Below are positions 16,944 to 26,324 of a stretch of DNA of 64,000 bases, piece by piece. This DNA is from JALZKA01 sp963721645 (GTDB taxonomy: Bacteria > Actinomycetota > Thermoleophilia > Solirubrobacterales > 70-9). How positions within the stretch are numbered: position 1 is the first letter of the stretch; each line of letters starts with the position of its first letter. The stretch is taken from assembly GCA_963721645.1 (NCBI GenBank), contig CAVRJK010000002.1, positions 992,001 through 1,056,000 on the forward strand, read 5' to 3'. The position numbers were made by a program, and so were the translations under genes. The notes under the pieces are model-generated. The model worked only from the letters and a program-made list of their open reading frames with translations. It had not been told where the DNA came from and did no database searches.

Positions 16944-17611
16944 GCGGCGCGGGCCCGCGCTACGTCGCGATCATCACCGACGGCAACGGCCGCTGGGCGG
17001 AGCGCGAGGGGGTGCCGACTCTCGAGGGCCACCAGGCGGGCGCGGACATCGTCAAGGAGCGCCTTCGCGACGCCGCGCGCCTTGGCGTCGAAGAGTTGAC
17101 GGTCTTCTCGTTTTCGACCGAGAACTGGCAGCGCTCCGAGGCCGAAGTAGCGGGCCTCATGCAGATGTTCGCCGAGCGCATCCGCTCGGAGACGCCCGAG
17201 CTGGACGCCGAAGGCGTGCGTATGCGCTTCGTCGGCAGGCGTGAGGGCATCTCGGCAGAGTTGACCGAGCTGATGGACTGGGCCGAGGAGGCCACCGCCT
17301 CGAATAAGCGCATCACTCTCTTCGTCGCCTTCAACTACGGCGGGCGCGCCGAGATCGTCGATGCGGCGCGGGGCTTCAGCGGCTCCACCGAGGAAGAGTT
17401 CCGCGCGCGTCTCTATGCGCCGGACATGCACGACCCCGATCTCCTCATCCGCACGTCGGGCGAGCAGCGGATCTCCAACTACCTCCTGTGGCAGTGCGCG
17501 TACTCGGAGTTCGTCTTCCGCGACGAGCTTTGGCCCGACTTCACCCGAGAGGCATTCGAGGCGTCGCTCGCCGAGTACGACAACCGCCGCCGCCGCTTCG
17601 GGCGCCGGTAG
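16940..17611 (+). CDS. uppS: Isoprenyl (undecaprenyl) diphosphate synthase, cis-prenyltransferase
   Basis: UppS builds the C55 lipid carrier of cell-wall synthesis, or a shorter cis-prenyl chain. The catalytic Asp is in the first motif, which reads IITDGNGRWA where most homologues have IIMDGNGRWA. STENWQRS, FNYGGRAEI, DLLIRTSGEQRISNYLLWQCAYSEF and RRRRFG follow as expected. At 223 residues it is a little short, so chain length is uncertain. It starts at GTG overlapping frr. Confidence 0.94.
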   Translation: MSGAGPRYVAIITDGNGRWAEREGVPTLEGHQAGADIVKERLRDAARLGVEELTVFSFSTENWQRSEAEVAGLMQMFAERIRSETPELDAEGVRMRFVGRREGISAELTELMDWAEEATASNKRITLFVAFNYGGRAEIVDAARGFSGSTEEEFRARLYAPDMHDPDLLIRTSGEQRISNYLLWQCAYSEFVFRDELWPDFTREAFEASLAEYDNRRRRFGRR

Positions 17612-17614
17612 AGG

Positions 17615-17620
17615 TAGTTT
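17615..17620 (+). promoter_or_regulatory. Candidate -10 hexamer (TAGTTT), leaderless cdsA
   Basis: TAGTTT ends 6 bases before ATG 17627, with no ribosome-binding site. It suggests a promoter inside the pyrH-rseP run. Confidence 0.45.
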
Positions 17621-17626
17621 CCGCAC

Positions 17627-18508
17627 ATGAGCGAGCCGCCCCCGCGACCAAGGCGACGCCGACCCGCGCCCGGGCCTGAGACCCTGGACCAGCCGCGGCG
17701 TGGGCCGCTTTTGGCCCCCGAGACCACGGCTCGGCTTCTGTGGGCGATCCCCTGGGCAGCGCTCGCGATCACGGTCATCGTTACGGGCGGCGTGATCTTT
17801 GCGGGCGCCATCTTCGTGATCGCCGCGATCTGCATCTCGGAGCTCTTCGGGATGGCAAGGGCCGCGCGGCCGTTCCCGGCGGTGGCGATGCTCGCTACGG
17901 CCGCAATGATCGCCGCCGCCTACTGGGGAGACCAGTACCAGATGGTCATGGCTCTGGTGGCGAGCTTCCCCGTTCTCTTCATCTTCATCGTCCTGCGAGG
18001 GCGCGTGACCGGGGTAACGGGGGCGGCCGCAGTGACAGTCCTTGGCATCGTCTGGATCGGCCTGCCGTTCGCGCACGCCGTGCTGTTGATCGAGCTCCCC
18101 GACCACGGCCAAGCGCTCCTCATCGACGTACTCGTGGCGACCATCGTCGCCGACACCGCCGCCTATGCGGGCGGCAGAGCTTTCGGCCGCCACAAACTCG
18201 CGGCCGCGATCTCACCTTCGAAGACCGTCGAAGGGCTCGTCTTCGGCGTGGTGGGCGGAACCGCAGCTTTCTGGTTCGCCGGCCTCTACCAGGACTGGCT
18301 GCCAGGAGCAGAGGCACTCGCGATGGGCGCGGTCATAGCGCTTGTCGCGCCCATCGGCGACCTCTTCGAATCCACGGTCAAGCGAGATCTGGGAGTCAAG
18401 GACTCAGGCACCGCCGTCGGCCCCCATGGAGGCCTCCTGGACCGCCTGGATGCTGTCCTCTTCACGATCACGGCGGGCTACTACCTGTCGATCGCATTCG
18501 TCTACTGA
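17627..18508 (+). CDS. cdsA: Phosphatidate cytidylyltransferase
   Basis: CdsA makes CDP-diacylglycerol, the precursor of all phospholipid head groups; pgsA at 26 kb uses it. After a Pro/Arg-rich cytosolic N-terminus (residues 1-35) come about seven membrane helices. The C-terminal signature runs from SPSKTVEGLVFG through GDLFESTVKRDLGVKDSG to GPHGGLLDRLDA, with the metal-binding acidic residues. Length, 293 residues, is typical. Confidence 0.95.
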   Translation: MSEPPPRPRRRRPAPGPETLDQPRRGPLLAPETTARLLWAIPWAALAITVIVTGGVIFAGAIFVIAAICISELFGMARAARPFPAVAMLATAAMIAAAYWGDQYQMVMALVASFPVLFIFIVLRGRVTGVTGAAAVTVLGIVWIGLPFAHAVLLIELPDHGQALLIDVLVATIVADTAAYAGGRAFGRHKLAAAISPSKTVEGLVFGVVGGTAAFWFAGLYQDWLPGAEALAMGAVIALVAPIGDLFESTVKRDLGVKDSGTAVGPHGGLLDRLDAVLFTITAGYYLSIAFVY

Positions 18509-18516
18509 GCTCCGCG

Positions 18517-18522
18517 TACCCT
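18517..18522 (+). promoter_or_regulatory. Candidate -10 hexamer (TACCCT), leaderless dxr
   Basis: TACCCT ends 7 bases before ATG 18530; no ribosome-binding site is visible in the 21-base gap after cdsA. Confidence 0.45.
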
Positions 18523-18529
18523 TCCCGCC

Positions 18530-19675
18530 ATGAAGCGAGTCGTCGTATTGGGCTCCACCGGCTCGATCGGCGTCCAGGCGCTCGAGGTGATCCAGGCGGC
18601 GGGGGAGGATCTGAAACTCGTAGGGATCTCGGCTCAGACGAGCTGGGAAGAGGCGGCTGCCCAAGCCGACAAGCACGGCGTCGAGCGCGTGGCGATTGCC
18701 GATCCCGCTGCCGCGGAGCTTTGTCGTGCCGAGCGCCCTGGCGTGCTTGCCGGCCCTGAGGGGGTGCGGGAGCTCGTTGCAACCTCGGAAGCCGACCTCG
18801 TCCTGAACGCGATCACGGGCTCGGCCGGCCTGGGGCCCACGATCGTCGCCCTCAGCGAGGGCATCGACCTCGCGCTCGCCAACAAGGAGAGTCTGGTCGT
18901 CGGCGGCGAGCTGATCACCGCGCTCGCCGAGGCCACGCAGGCCCAGATCATCCCGGTCGACTCCGAGCACTCTGCCCTCTTTCAGCTCATCAACGCCGAG
19001 AAGGCACCCGGGACCGTTGAGAAGCTCGTCCTCACCGCATCGGGCGGGCCGTTCCGCGAGCGCGCGGACCTGAGCGAAGTCACGATCGAGGAGGCGCTCG
19101 CGCACCCCACCTGGGAGATGGGCGGGCGGATCACGATCGACTCGGCGACCCTCTTCAACAAGGGACTCGAGCTGATCGAGGCGCACCACCTCTTCGACGT
19201 CCCGTACCGAGACATGGACGTCGTCGTTCACCCGCAATCGATCATCCACTCGCTCATCCACCTGAACGACGGTGCCTCGATGGCGCATATGGGGTATCCG
19301 GACATGCGTGTGCCCATCTCGTACGCGCTTCACTACCCCGACCGGGCCGACGTGCCGCTGCCGTCGCTCGACCTCGCTCAGCTCGCCAGCCTGACCTTCG
19401 AGGAACCGGATATCGATCGGTTTCCGTGCCTGCGTCTTGCGCGCGAAGCCGGCGAAGCAGGGGGAACCGCGCCCTGCGTTTTGAACGCCGCGGATGAAGT
19501 CGCCGTCGGAGCCTTCCTCGGGGGCGAGATCCCCTTTACCGCGATTCCTCGGGTGGTCGCTCGTACGCTTGAAGAGATGCCTGCCGAGCCTCCGACCCAC
19601 TTCGACGACCTCATCGCGACCGATTCCGAGGCCCGTCGCCGCGCGGCCGAAGCGGTAGCCGCCGAGCCCTCATGA
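18530..19675 (+). CDS. dxr: 1-deoxy-D-xylulose 5-phosphate reductoisomerase
   Basis: Dxr catalyses the first committed step of the MEP isoprenoid pathway, reducing DXP to MEP with NADPH. The NADPH loop LGSTGSIGVQALEVI, ALANKESLVVGG, PVDSEHSALFQ (metal ligands), LTASGGPFRE and HPTWEMGGRITIDSATLFNKGLE are all present. The protein is 381 residues. IspG, a later enzyme of the same pathway, lies 3 kb downstream. It overlaps rseP by four bases. Confidence 0.96.
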   Translation: MKRVVVLGSTGSIGVQALEVIQAAGEDLKLVGISAQTSWEEAAAQADKHGVERVAIADPAAAELCRAERPGVLAGPEGVRELVATSEADLVLNAITGSAGLGPTIVALSEGIDLALANKESLVVGGELITALAEATQAQIIPVDSEHSALFQLINAEKAPGTVEKLVLTASGGPFRERADLSEVTIEEALAHPTWEMGGRITIDSATLFNKGLELIEAHHLFDVPYRDMDVVVHPQSIIHSLIHLNDGASMAHMGYPDMRVPISYALHYPDRADVPLPSLDLAQLASLTFEEPDIDRFPCLRLAREAGEAGGTAPCVLNAADEVAVGAFLGGEIPFTAIPRVVARTLEEMPAEPPTHFDDLIATDSEARRRAAEAVAAEPS

Positions 19676-20736
19676 GCTGGTTTTTAGCCTTCGCGGGCTT
19701 CGCCGTATTGGTCATCCTGCACGAGGCAGGCCACTTCGCTGCGGCCAAGGCCGTCGGTATGAAGGTCGAGCGTTTCTTCCTCTTTTTTCCGCCGAAGATC
19801 TTCTCGATCACACGCGGCGAGACCGAGTACGGAATCGGGGCCATTCCCCTCGGCGGCTTCGTGAAGATCACCGGCATGAACCCCGACGAGGAGATCCCCG
19901 CCGAAGACGCTCACCGCGCCTACTACGCGTCGCCGGTGTGGAAGCGCATCTTCGTGATCGCCGCTGGGCCGTTCGTGAACGTCGTGGTGGCCTTCGTCAT
20001 CTTCTTCGCCCTCTTTTCAACCGGCAGCCAAGGCACCAACGAGGTGTCCGCGGTCATCGACGACGGTGCGGCGGCGGGAGTGCTGTTGCCGGGCGACCAG
20101 CTCGTGGCAGTGGACGGAAAGACGGGCGATTTCAACGATCTGAGAGCCCAGATCGCCACGCACACGTGCGCCGGCGACGCAGAGACCGACGGTTGCGAGG
20201 CCGAGACGGCTGCCGAGATCACGATTCTGCGAAACGGCGAGGAGATCACCAGGACGGTCGCGCCCACTTACAGCGAAGAGTCCGCCCGGATGCTGGTCGG
20301 CTTCGAGCCGGGCACGGCGCCGATCTCGGCCTCGGAGGCCGTGGGTCTTTCGACCGATGCCATGTGGGCGATCACGTCCGGCACGGCCGAAGTCTTCGCG
20401 AACATCTTCGACGCCGAGCAGCGCAAGCAGATCTCAGGTGTCGTCGGCTCGTATGAGACGACGCGCCAGGCGATCGAGTTCGATGCTCGCCGCGCCCTGT
20501 TCATCCTGGGCGTGATCTCGCTGTCCCTGGCGATCATCAACCTCTTCCCGTTCCTGCCGCTTGACGGCGGCCACATCTTCTGGTCGATCGTCGAGAAGGT
20601 GCGCGGGCGCCCCGTCTCCTTCAGCGTCATGGAGCGCGCGAGTGTGATCGGAATCCTCCTTGTGGCGGTGCTCTTCGCAATCGGGCTCTCCAACGACATC
20701 GGCCGTCTGACGGGTGAAGGCTTCGACGTTCGTTAA
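19672..20736 (+). CDS. rseP: Site-2 membrane metalloprotease (RseP/RasP family)
   Basis: This intramembrane zinc protease cleaves signal-peptide remnants or anti-sigma factors. HEAGH in the first helix (about residue 17) and LDGGHIFW in a late helix supply the zinc ligands. A single PDZ domain (about 120-205) lies between helices and carries LLPGDQLVAVDG. Four membrane helices are visible. A possible client in this window is the single-pass anti-sigma-like protein at 30.7 kb, but that is speculation. Confidence 0.94.
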   Translation: MSWFLAFAGFAVLVILHEAGHFAAAKAVGMKVERFFLFFPPKIFSITRGETEYGIGAIPLGGFVKITGMNPDEEIPAEDAHRAYYASPVWKRIFVIAAGPFVNVVVAFVIFFALFSTGSQGTNEVSAVIDDGAAAGVLLPGDQLVAVDGKTGDFNDLRAQIATHTCAGDAETDGCEAETAAEITILRNGEEITRTVAPTYSEESARMLVGFEPGTAPISASEAVGLSTDAMWAITSGTAEVFANIFDAEQRKQISGVVGSYETTRQAIEFDARRALFILGVISLSLAIINLFPFLPLDGGHIFWSIVEKVRGRPVSFSVMERASVIGILLVAVLFAIGLSNDIGRLTGEGFDVR

Positions 20737-20758
20737 CTGCGGTAGTTTTTGGCCAGCT

Positions 20759-20770
20759 GACCGAATGGTC
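20759..20770. promoter_or_regulatory. Small inverted repeat upstream of the acyl-CoA synthetase
   Basis: GACC-GAAT-GGTC lies 83 bases before the start. It could be an operator for a TetR-type regulator, but it is short and may be chance. A second weak hairpin, GCTGC/GCAGC, follows near 20800-20820. Confidence 0.25.
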
Positions 20771-20852
20771 GGCGGGTGCTCAGAGAAATATCGATGAGCT
20801 GCTTTAGCTGCGAGAGCAGCATGTGCTGTTAGGTGAATAGGAGGAGAGCTTG

Positions 20853-22669
20853 ATGGAGGTCGCAACGGCAGGAACGCGTCATGCGAGCGGAGGGCCGCCC
20901 AAGGAGATGCATCATCCGAATCTCCCGTTGGCATTCGAGGCCCAGGTCGACCGCATTCCGGACGACGACGCCGTAATCGACCCGACGCGGGACAAGAAGC
21001 TCTCCTTTGCAGAGACCCGCGATATGGCCTACCGTGTCGCGGGCGGCCTGAAGAGCCTCGGCATCGAAAAGGGCGACACAGTCGCCCTCATGCTCAACAA
21101 CCGCTGGGAGTTCATCCCGATCGACCTCGGTGCGGCGTATCTCGGGGCCGTCCCCTTCTCGATCTACCAGACGTCTTCGCCCGAGCAGATCCAGTACGTC
21201 TGCGAGGACGCGGCGGCAACCGTGATGATCATCGAGCCCGACTTCCTGGATGTCTTCAACGAGGCAAAGAAGGACCTGCCGAAGCTCGAGCACGTCATCG
21301 TGATCGGAGGGGACGGTGGCACCCACACCCTTGAGGACCTCGAAGGGATCGACCCCGAGTTCAACGGCCGCGAATCGGCCGAGGACATCGGCCCGGAAGA
21401 CCTTCTGACCCTGATCTACACGTCAGGCACCACCGGCCCGCCCAAGGGTGTTCAGCTGACGCAGCGCAACCTGATGACGCTCGTCGCGGGCCTCGACGAC
21501 ATGATCGAGTTCCCCGATCGCGGCTCAAAGGTCATCTCATGGCTGCCCGCCGCCCACATCGCCGAGCGAGGAGCCAACTACTACCTGCCGATGATGAAGG
21601 GCGCGTCGGCGACGATCTGTGCCGACCCCCGGAAGGTCGTCGAGGCGCTTCCAACCGTCAACCCGACCTTCTTCTTCGCCGTCCCCCGGATCTGGGAGAA
21701 GGTCAAGGCCGGCCTCGAGGCAAAGCTCGACGCGATCCCCGGCGAGGACGGCGAGAAGGCTCGCGCCGGACTCGACGCTGCGATCAAGAAGGTTACGCCT
21801 GGAGCAGGCCGGGGAGGATGTCCCCGAGGAGCTTGCGGCGGGTGTCGCCGCTGCCGACGAGGCGATGTTCCAGCATCTTCGTAAGGCACTCGGTCTCGCC
21901 GAGGCGCTTTCGGTCAACGTGGGCGCTGCGCCCACGCCAGTGGAGGTCCTGGAGTTCTTCCACGCGATCGGGATCCCGATCGGAGAGCTATGGGGAATGT
22001 CGGAGACCTGCGGCGCGGCGACCGTCAACCCGCCAGGCAAGGTGAAGCTCGGGACGGTCGGACCTCCCGTCGCCGGCGTCGAGATCAAGCTCGCCGACGA
22101 TGGCGAGGTGATGGTCAAGGGCGACCTCATCATGGCCGGGTACCGCAACATGCCGGAGAAGACAGCGGAGACGATGGACGGCGACTGGCTCCTCACGGGC
22201 GATATCGGCGAGCTCGACGAGGACGGCTATCTGAAGATCGTCGACCGCAAGAAGGAGCTGATCATCAACGCGGCCGGCAAGAACATGTCGCCCGCGAACA
22301 TCGAGTCGAAGCTCAAGGCCGCAAGCCCGCTCATCGGGCAGGCTGCGGCGATCGGCGACGCGCGCCCGTACAACACGGCGCTCATCGTCCTCGACTCCGA
22401 CTTCGCGCCGGCGTTCGCCGAGAAGCACGGCCTCGCCGACGCCTCACCGGAGGCCCTCGCCGACGAACGATCAGGTTCTCGAGGCCATCCAGGCCGGCGT
22501 CGATGAGGCGAACGCCAAGATGTCGCGCGTCGAGCAGATCAAGAAGTTCAAGGTCCTGCCGACCGAGTGGATGCCTGGCGGCGACGAGCTCACGCCAACG
22601 ATGAAGCTCAAGCGCAAGCCCATCGCCGAGAAGTACTCGGGCGAGATCGAGGAGCTGTACGAAGGCTGA
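20853..22669 (+). CDS. Long-chain fatty acyl-CoA synthetase (FadD), two frame breaks
   Basis: This AMP-forming enzyme activates fatty acids to acyl-CoA. YTSGTTGPPKGVQLTQRN is the ATP/phosphate loop, GMSETCGAATVN the adenine motif, and GDIGELDEDGYLKIVDRKKELI the hinge. The final catalytic Lys region is TPTMKLKRKP. The start has a strong AGGAGGAG site. The frame breaks near 21793 and near 22466. Removing one T of TT and one A of AA respectively restores KKVRLEQAGEDVPEE and ALADDDQVLEAIQAG. Total length is then about 605 residues, normal for the bacterial long-chain family. Confidence 0.88.
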
Positions 22670-22810
22670 CGCCACATCGCCCAGGCGGAGGGCGGGGCCC
22701 GCCGCTACTTCTTGACGATCTTCCAGGCGTACTTGGCCGGCGTTCCGTCGATCGAGCCGTCCGTCTCTGCGCATGTCCGCAAAGTACGAGCCCGCTGTCA
22801 CAATCAATAC

Positions 22811-24103
22811 ATGCCTTCAAAGCGCCAGGTGAACGTCGGCGGGGTCCTGATCGGTGGGGGCGCCCCCGTTGCCGTGCAAACGATGACCAAGACCGAGACG
22901 GCCAACCTCGAGGCCACGATGGAGCAGATCGAGAAGGTCACCGAGGCTGGGGCCGACCTCGTCCGCGTGGCCGTCCCGCGTGAAAAGGATGCCGACGCAC
23001 TTCGCAAGATCGTCGCCGAGTCGACGATCCCGATCATCGCCGACATCCACTTCAACCACACGCTCGCGCTCAAGGCGATCGACGCGGGTGCCCACTGCAT
23101 TCGCCTGAATCCCGGCAACATCGGCGGCCGCGAGAAGGTGGCCGAGGTCGCGAAGGAGGCGACGGCCGCCAAGGTCCCGATGCGTATCGGCGTCAACTCG
23201 GGATCGCTGCCCAAGCACCTACACGAGCTCGAGCGCGAGAACCCGGTCGAGGCACTGGTGCAGGCCGCCGAAGGCTTCGTGGGGCTGATGGAGTCGCTCG
23301 ACTACACGGACTTCAAGGTCTCGATCAAGTCGACGAACGTGCCCAACACGATCGCCGCAAACCGGATTCTCTCCGAGCGGATCGACTATCCGCTTCACCT
23401 CGGCATCACCGAGGCCGGGACCAAGTGGTCGGGGTCACTCAAGTCCGCGGTCGGTCTGGGCACGCTCCTGGCCGACGGGATCGGCGACACGATTCGCATC
23501 TCGCTCTCGACCTTCCACGCAGAGGAAGAGGTCAAGGTCGCATGGGAGATCCTGAAGGCGCTGAAGCTCCGCGAACACGGCCCCGAGCTGATCGCATGCC
23601 CCACCTGCGGCCGCCTCCAGTTCGACATGGACACGGTCGTGTCCGAGATCGAGGATCGACTGCAGGCCTACGACGACCCGATCGAGGTCGCCGTGCTCGG
23701 CTGCGCCGTGAACGGCATCGGCGAGGCCTCGCACGCGGACTTCGGGATCACCGGCGCCAAGAACGAGGGCCTGATCTTTGCCCACGGTGAACCACTCAAG
23801 AAGGTGCCGCAGGAGGAACTGGTGGATCGCCTCTTCCAGGAGATCGACAAGTCGGTCGAGCGCGGGGGAGAGGTCGTCTCCGACGCCACCGAGGTAGCCG
23901 AGGGCGCTGAGTGGCTCGCAAAGATCGAGGAGGAGAACGCCGGCGACCTGACGCCGGAGAAGATCGCCGCGATGGAGGCAGAAGCCGCCCGCATCGCAGA
24001 GGACATCACCGTACCCTCGCCCGAACGGGAGGAAGAGCGAAAGCGCGAGCGCCTCTCCGAGGATGCTTCGCCGACCGCCGGCCGCCGCTTCACCCGCGCC
24101 TGA
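22811..24103 (+). CDS. ispG: 4-hydroxy-3-methylbut-2-en-1-yl diphosphate synthase
   Basis: IspG is the iron-sulfur enzyme that converts MEcPP to HMBPP in the MEP pathway. PVAVQTMTKTETAN opens the TIM barrel, RLNPGNIGG binds phosphate, and the 4Fe-4S cysteines are in ACPTCGR and LGCAVNGIGE, with Glu last. ATG 22811 gives 430 residues. A charged extension of about 60 residues (KIAAMEAEAARIAED to the end) follows the catalytic core. The start is preceded by CACAAT ending 6 bases upstream. Confidence 0.95.
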   Translation: MPSKRQVNVGGVLIGGGAPVAVQTMTKTETANLEATMEQIEKVTEAGADLVRVAVPREKDADALRKIVAESTIPIIADIHFNHTLALKAIDAGAHCIRLNPGNIGGREKVAEVAKEATAAKVPMRIGVNSGSLPKHLHELERENPVEALVQAAEGFVGLMESLDYTDFKVSIKSTNVPNTIAANRILSERIDYPLHLGITEAGTKWSGSLKSAVGLGTLLADGIGDTIRISLSTFHAEEEVKVAWEILKALKLREHGPELIACPTCGRLQFDMDTVVSEIEDRLQAYDDPIEVAVLGCAVNGIGEASHADFGITGAKNEGLIFAHGEPLKKVPQEELVDRLFQEIDKSVERGGEVVSDATEVAEGAEWLAKIEEENAGDLTPEKIAAMEAEAARIAEDITVPSPEREEERKRERLSEDASPTAGRRFTRA

Positions 24104-24110
24104 GCGGACA

Positions 24111-24536
24111 TTGTCCGGCGGCGTCGATCATCTCGACCTGGTCGTCTCAGACCTCGATCGAAGCCTTGCCTTCTACCAGGGGCTCCTTGGCCCGCTCGGC
24201 TATTCGCGTCTGGCGGAGATCGAGGGGGAGCGCGGCGAGCGCGTCCTCTACATCGGCCGGGACGGCGGATACGCACTGAGCCTTCGGGAGCGCCAAGCGA
24301 CCGCGCGAGACGAGCCCTACGACCGCTACGACCTGGGCCTTCACCACATTGCCTTCAGAGCCGAGTCGCGCATGCAGGTGGACGAGCGCGCCGATTGGCT
24401 TCGCTCCCGGGGCGCAGATCTCGAGTCGGGCCCGAAGGAGCACACGTATACGGAGGGCTACTACGCGGTCTTCTTTTACGACCCTGACGGCCTGAAGCTC
24501 GAGATCGTCCATCGCCCCGGCTTTGGAGCCGACTGA
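24111..24536 (+). CDS. VOC (glyoxalase/dioxygenase) superfamily protein
   Basis: It has the beta-alpha-beta-beta-beta fold pattern: VDHLDLVVSDLDRSLAFYQGLLGPLGY, then LGLHHIAFRA and YYAVFFYDPDGLKLEIVH. His in HLDL, His in HHIAF and Glu in LEIVH are the usual metal positions. The substrate is unknown; members include glyoxalases, dioxygenases and resistance proteins. TTG 24111 starts 7 bases after ispG; ATG 24063 would overlap ispG by 41 bases and is less likely. Confidence 0.8.
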   Translation: MSGGVDHLDLVVSDLDRSLAFYQGLLGPLGYSRLAEIEGERGERVLYIGRDGGYALSLRERQATARDEPYDRYDLGLHHIAFRAESRMQVDERADWLRSRGADLESGPKEHTYTEGYYAVFFYDPDGLKLEIVHRPGFGAD

Positions 24537-24555
24537 CGTCCGGCGGTTGTGGCTG

Positions 24556-24572
24556 TCAGCGCGATTCGCTGA
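24556..24572. terminator. Inverted repeat after the VOC gene
   Basis: TCAGCG-CGATT-CGCTGA forms a six-pair stem 20 bases after the stop. No T run follows, so it is either a weak terminator or an operator for proS. Confidence 0.35.
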
Positions 24573-24615
24573 AATCGGCACCATCGCGCGAGCCAAGGCA
24601 TTCCGGCGGCGCAGA

Positions 24616-24621
24616 TAGGCT
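24616..24621 (+). promoter_or_regulatory. Candidate -10 hexamer (TAGGCT) of proS
   Basis: GATAGGCT ends 10 bases before the TTG start at 24632, matching the spacing before pyrH. It predicts a 3-4-base leader. Confidence 0.5.
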
Positions 24622-24631
24622 CAGCGGCGCC

Positions 24632-26320
24632 TTGACCCGACTCTCCGGATACTTCATGCCCACGCTTCGCGACGACCCCGCGGACGCCGAGGCGATCTCG
24701 CACAAGCTGATGGTCCGCGCAGGGCTCGTGCGCCAGCTCGGTGCAGGGCTTTGGACCTGGTTGCCGGCGGGACACAGGGTCCTCCAGAACGTGATCGGGA
24801 TCGTCAGGGAGGAGATGAACGCAATCGGGGGTCAGGAGCTCCTCGTGCCCGTGCTGCAGCCCGCCGCGCTGTGGGAGGCCACCGGCCGCTACGAGATCGA
24901 CGAATTGATGAAGCTCGATGACCGCAAGGGCTCGCCCCACGTCCTGGCGATGACGCATGAGGAGGGCCTGGCCTTCCACATGTCCCATGACATCCGCTCC
25001 TATCGCGACCTGCCGCTCTTCCTGTACCAGTTCCAGGTCAAGGAACGTGACGAGCCGCGCCCGCGCGCCGGCGTGCTCCGCACCCGGGAGTTCGTGATGA
25101 AGGACGCCTACTCGTTCGACCGCGACGAGGCCGGCCTCAGCGAGCAGTATGAGCGAAACAGGGGCGCCTACGGCCGGATCATGGAGCGGTGCGGACTCGA
25201 CTTCTACGAGGTCGAGTCCGACGTGGGGATGATGGGCGGCTCGGGTGCTCATGAGTACATGGCCCCATGCCCGGCAGGCGAGAACGACGTGGCCCTGGCC
25301 ACCGGGTACGCCGCGAACGTCGAGGTCGCCAGCGCAAACCCTCAGCCAGTCGAGATGCCCCCTGAGCTGGATGAGCCGCGCGAGGTACCCACGCCGGAAT
25401 TGACCACGGTCGAGGACGTCTCGGGCGCCCTGGGCGTCCCCGCGGGTGCGCTCCTGAAGGCTGTGCCGGTGATCGCTGATCAGCGCGGCATGGTGCTCGT
25501 GCTGGTCCGCGGCGATCATCGTCTGAACGAGGTAAAGCTCACAAACGCCCTGGGCGAAGGCTTTCGCCAGGCGAGCGCCGATGAGATCGCCGAGCGGATC
25601 GGACCCGCCGGGTTTATCGGCCCCGTCGGCGCGGATGTGCCGGTTGTCCTCGACTCCGCGGTCAGCCCGGTCGGCGGGTACGTCTGCGGGGCCAACCGCG
25701 TTGACTCACACCTGATCGGCGTCGAACCTGGCCGCGACTTCTCCTTCGAGCTCATGGACGTGCGCTCGGTCGAGGCCGGCGACACCACTGACAGCGGCGC
25801 AGAAATCACGATCGTTCCGGCGATCGAGGTCGGCAACATCTTCAAGCTCGGCACCCGCTACTCAGAAGCCCTCGGAGCCACGTTCTTGGACGCGGACGGC
25901 AAGGAGCAGCCGATCGTGATGGGTTCGTACGGCATCGGCCCCGCCCGGATCGCAGCCGCCGCGGTGGAACAGGGCGCCGATGAGCGCGGCATCGTGTGGC
26001 CGCGCGCACTCGCCCCCTGGCCCGTCGAGCTTGTCAGCCTGGGTCGGGGAGATGACGAGGCGAGCCAGGCTGCCGATCGCATCTACGCCGAGCTCTCCGA
26101 GGCCGGGTTGGACCCCCTATACGACGACCGCGACGCGGGTGCGGGGGAGAAGCTCACGGACGCCGAACTGGTCGGATGCCCGCTTCGCATCGTGGTCGGC
26201 AAGCGAACCCTCGCCGAGGGTCAGGTCGAGGCGCAGGTCCGAGCGTCGGGCGAGGATCAGCGGATCGAGCTCTCAGACGTCGCGGGGCAGGCTTTGGCGC
26301 TCCTCGATGCCTCAAGATAG
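24632..26320 (+). CDS. proS: Prolyl-tRNA synthetase, bacterial type with editing domain
   Basis: ProS charges tRNA-Pro. Class II motifs are seen in GAGLWTWLPAGHRVLQ, the TREFVMKDAYSFD block and GSYGIGPARIAAA. An insertion domain of about 170 residues between motifs 2 and 3 (about 215-390), with KAVPVIADQRG, is the INS/YbaK-type editing domain that clears Ala-tRNA-Pro. The anticodon-binding domain is at the C-terminus (WPVELVSLGRGDDEAS). Start is TTG. Length 562 is typical of the bacterial form. Confidence 0.95.
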   Translation: MTRLSGYFMPTLRDDPADAEAISHKLMVRAGLVRQLGAGLWTWLPAGHRVLQNVIGIVREEMNAIGGQELLVPVLQPAALWEATGRYEIDELMKLDDRKGSPHVLAMTHEEGLAFHMSHDIRSYRDLPLFLYQFQVKERDEPRPRAGVLRTREFVMKDAYSFDRDEAGLSEQYERNRGAYGRIMERCGLDFYEVESDVGMMGGSGAHEYMAPCPAGENDVALATGYAANVEVASANPQPVEMPPELDEPREVPTPELTTVEDVSGALGVPAGALLKAVPVIADQRGMVLVLVRGDHRLNEVKLTNALGEGFRQASADEIAERIGPAGFIGPVGADVPVVLDSAVSPVGGYVCGANRVDSHLIGVEPGRDFSFELMDVRSVEAGDTTDSGAEITIVPAIEVGNIFKLGTRYSEALGATFLDADGKEQPIVMGSYGIGPARIAAAAVEQGADERGIVWPRALAPWPVELVSLGRGDDEASQAADRIYAELSEAGLDPLYDDRDAGAGEKLTDAELVGCPLRIVVGKRTLAEGQVEAQVRASGEDQRIELSDVAGQALALLDASR

Positions 26321-26324
26321 GTCA

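Noticed and set aside
16736..18193. 485-residue minus-strand frame across frr, uppS and cdsA
   Set aside because: It is a shadow of three strongly supported plus-strand genes.
20759..20770. FadR-type operator before the acyl-CoA synthetase
   Set aside because: Only four-base arms; expected often by chance. Kept as a low-confidence site.
22705..22807. Short minus-strand reading ending in GTPAKYAWKIVKK between the acyl-CoA synthetase and ispG
   Set aside because: The end looks protein-like and could be a gene remnant, but only ~34 codons exist before ispG begins and no start or family is seen.
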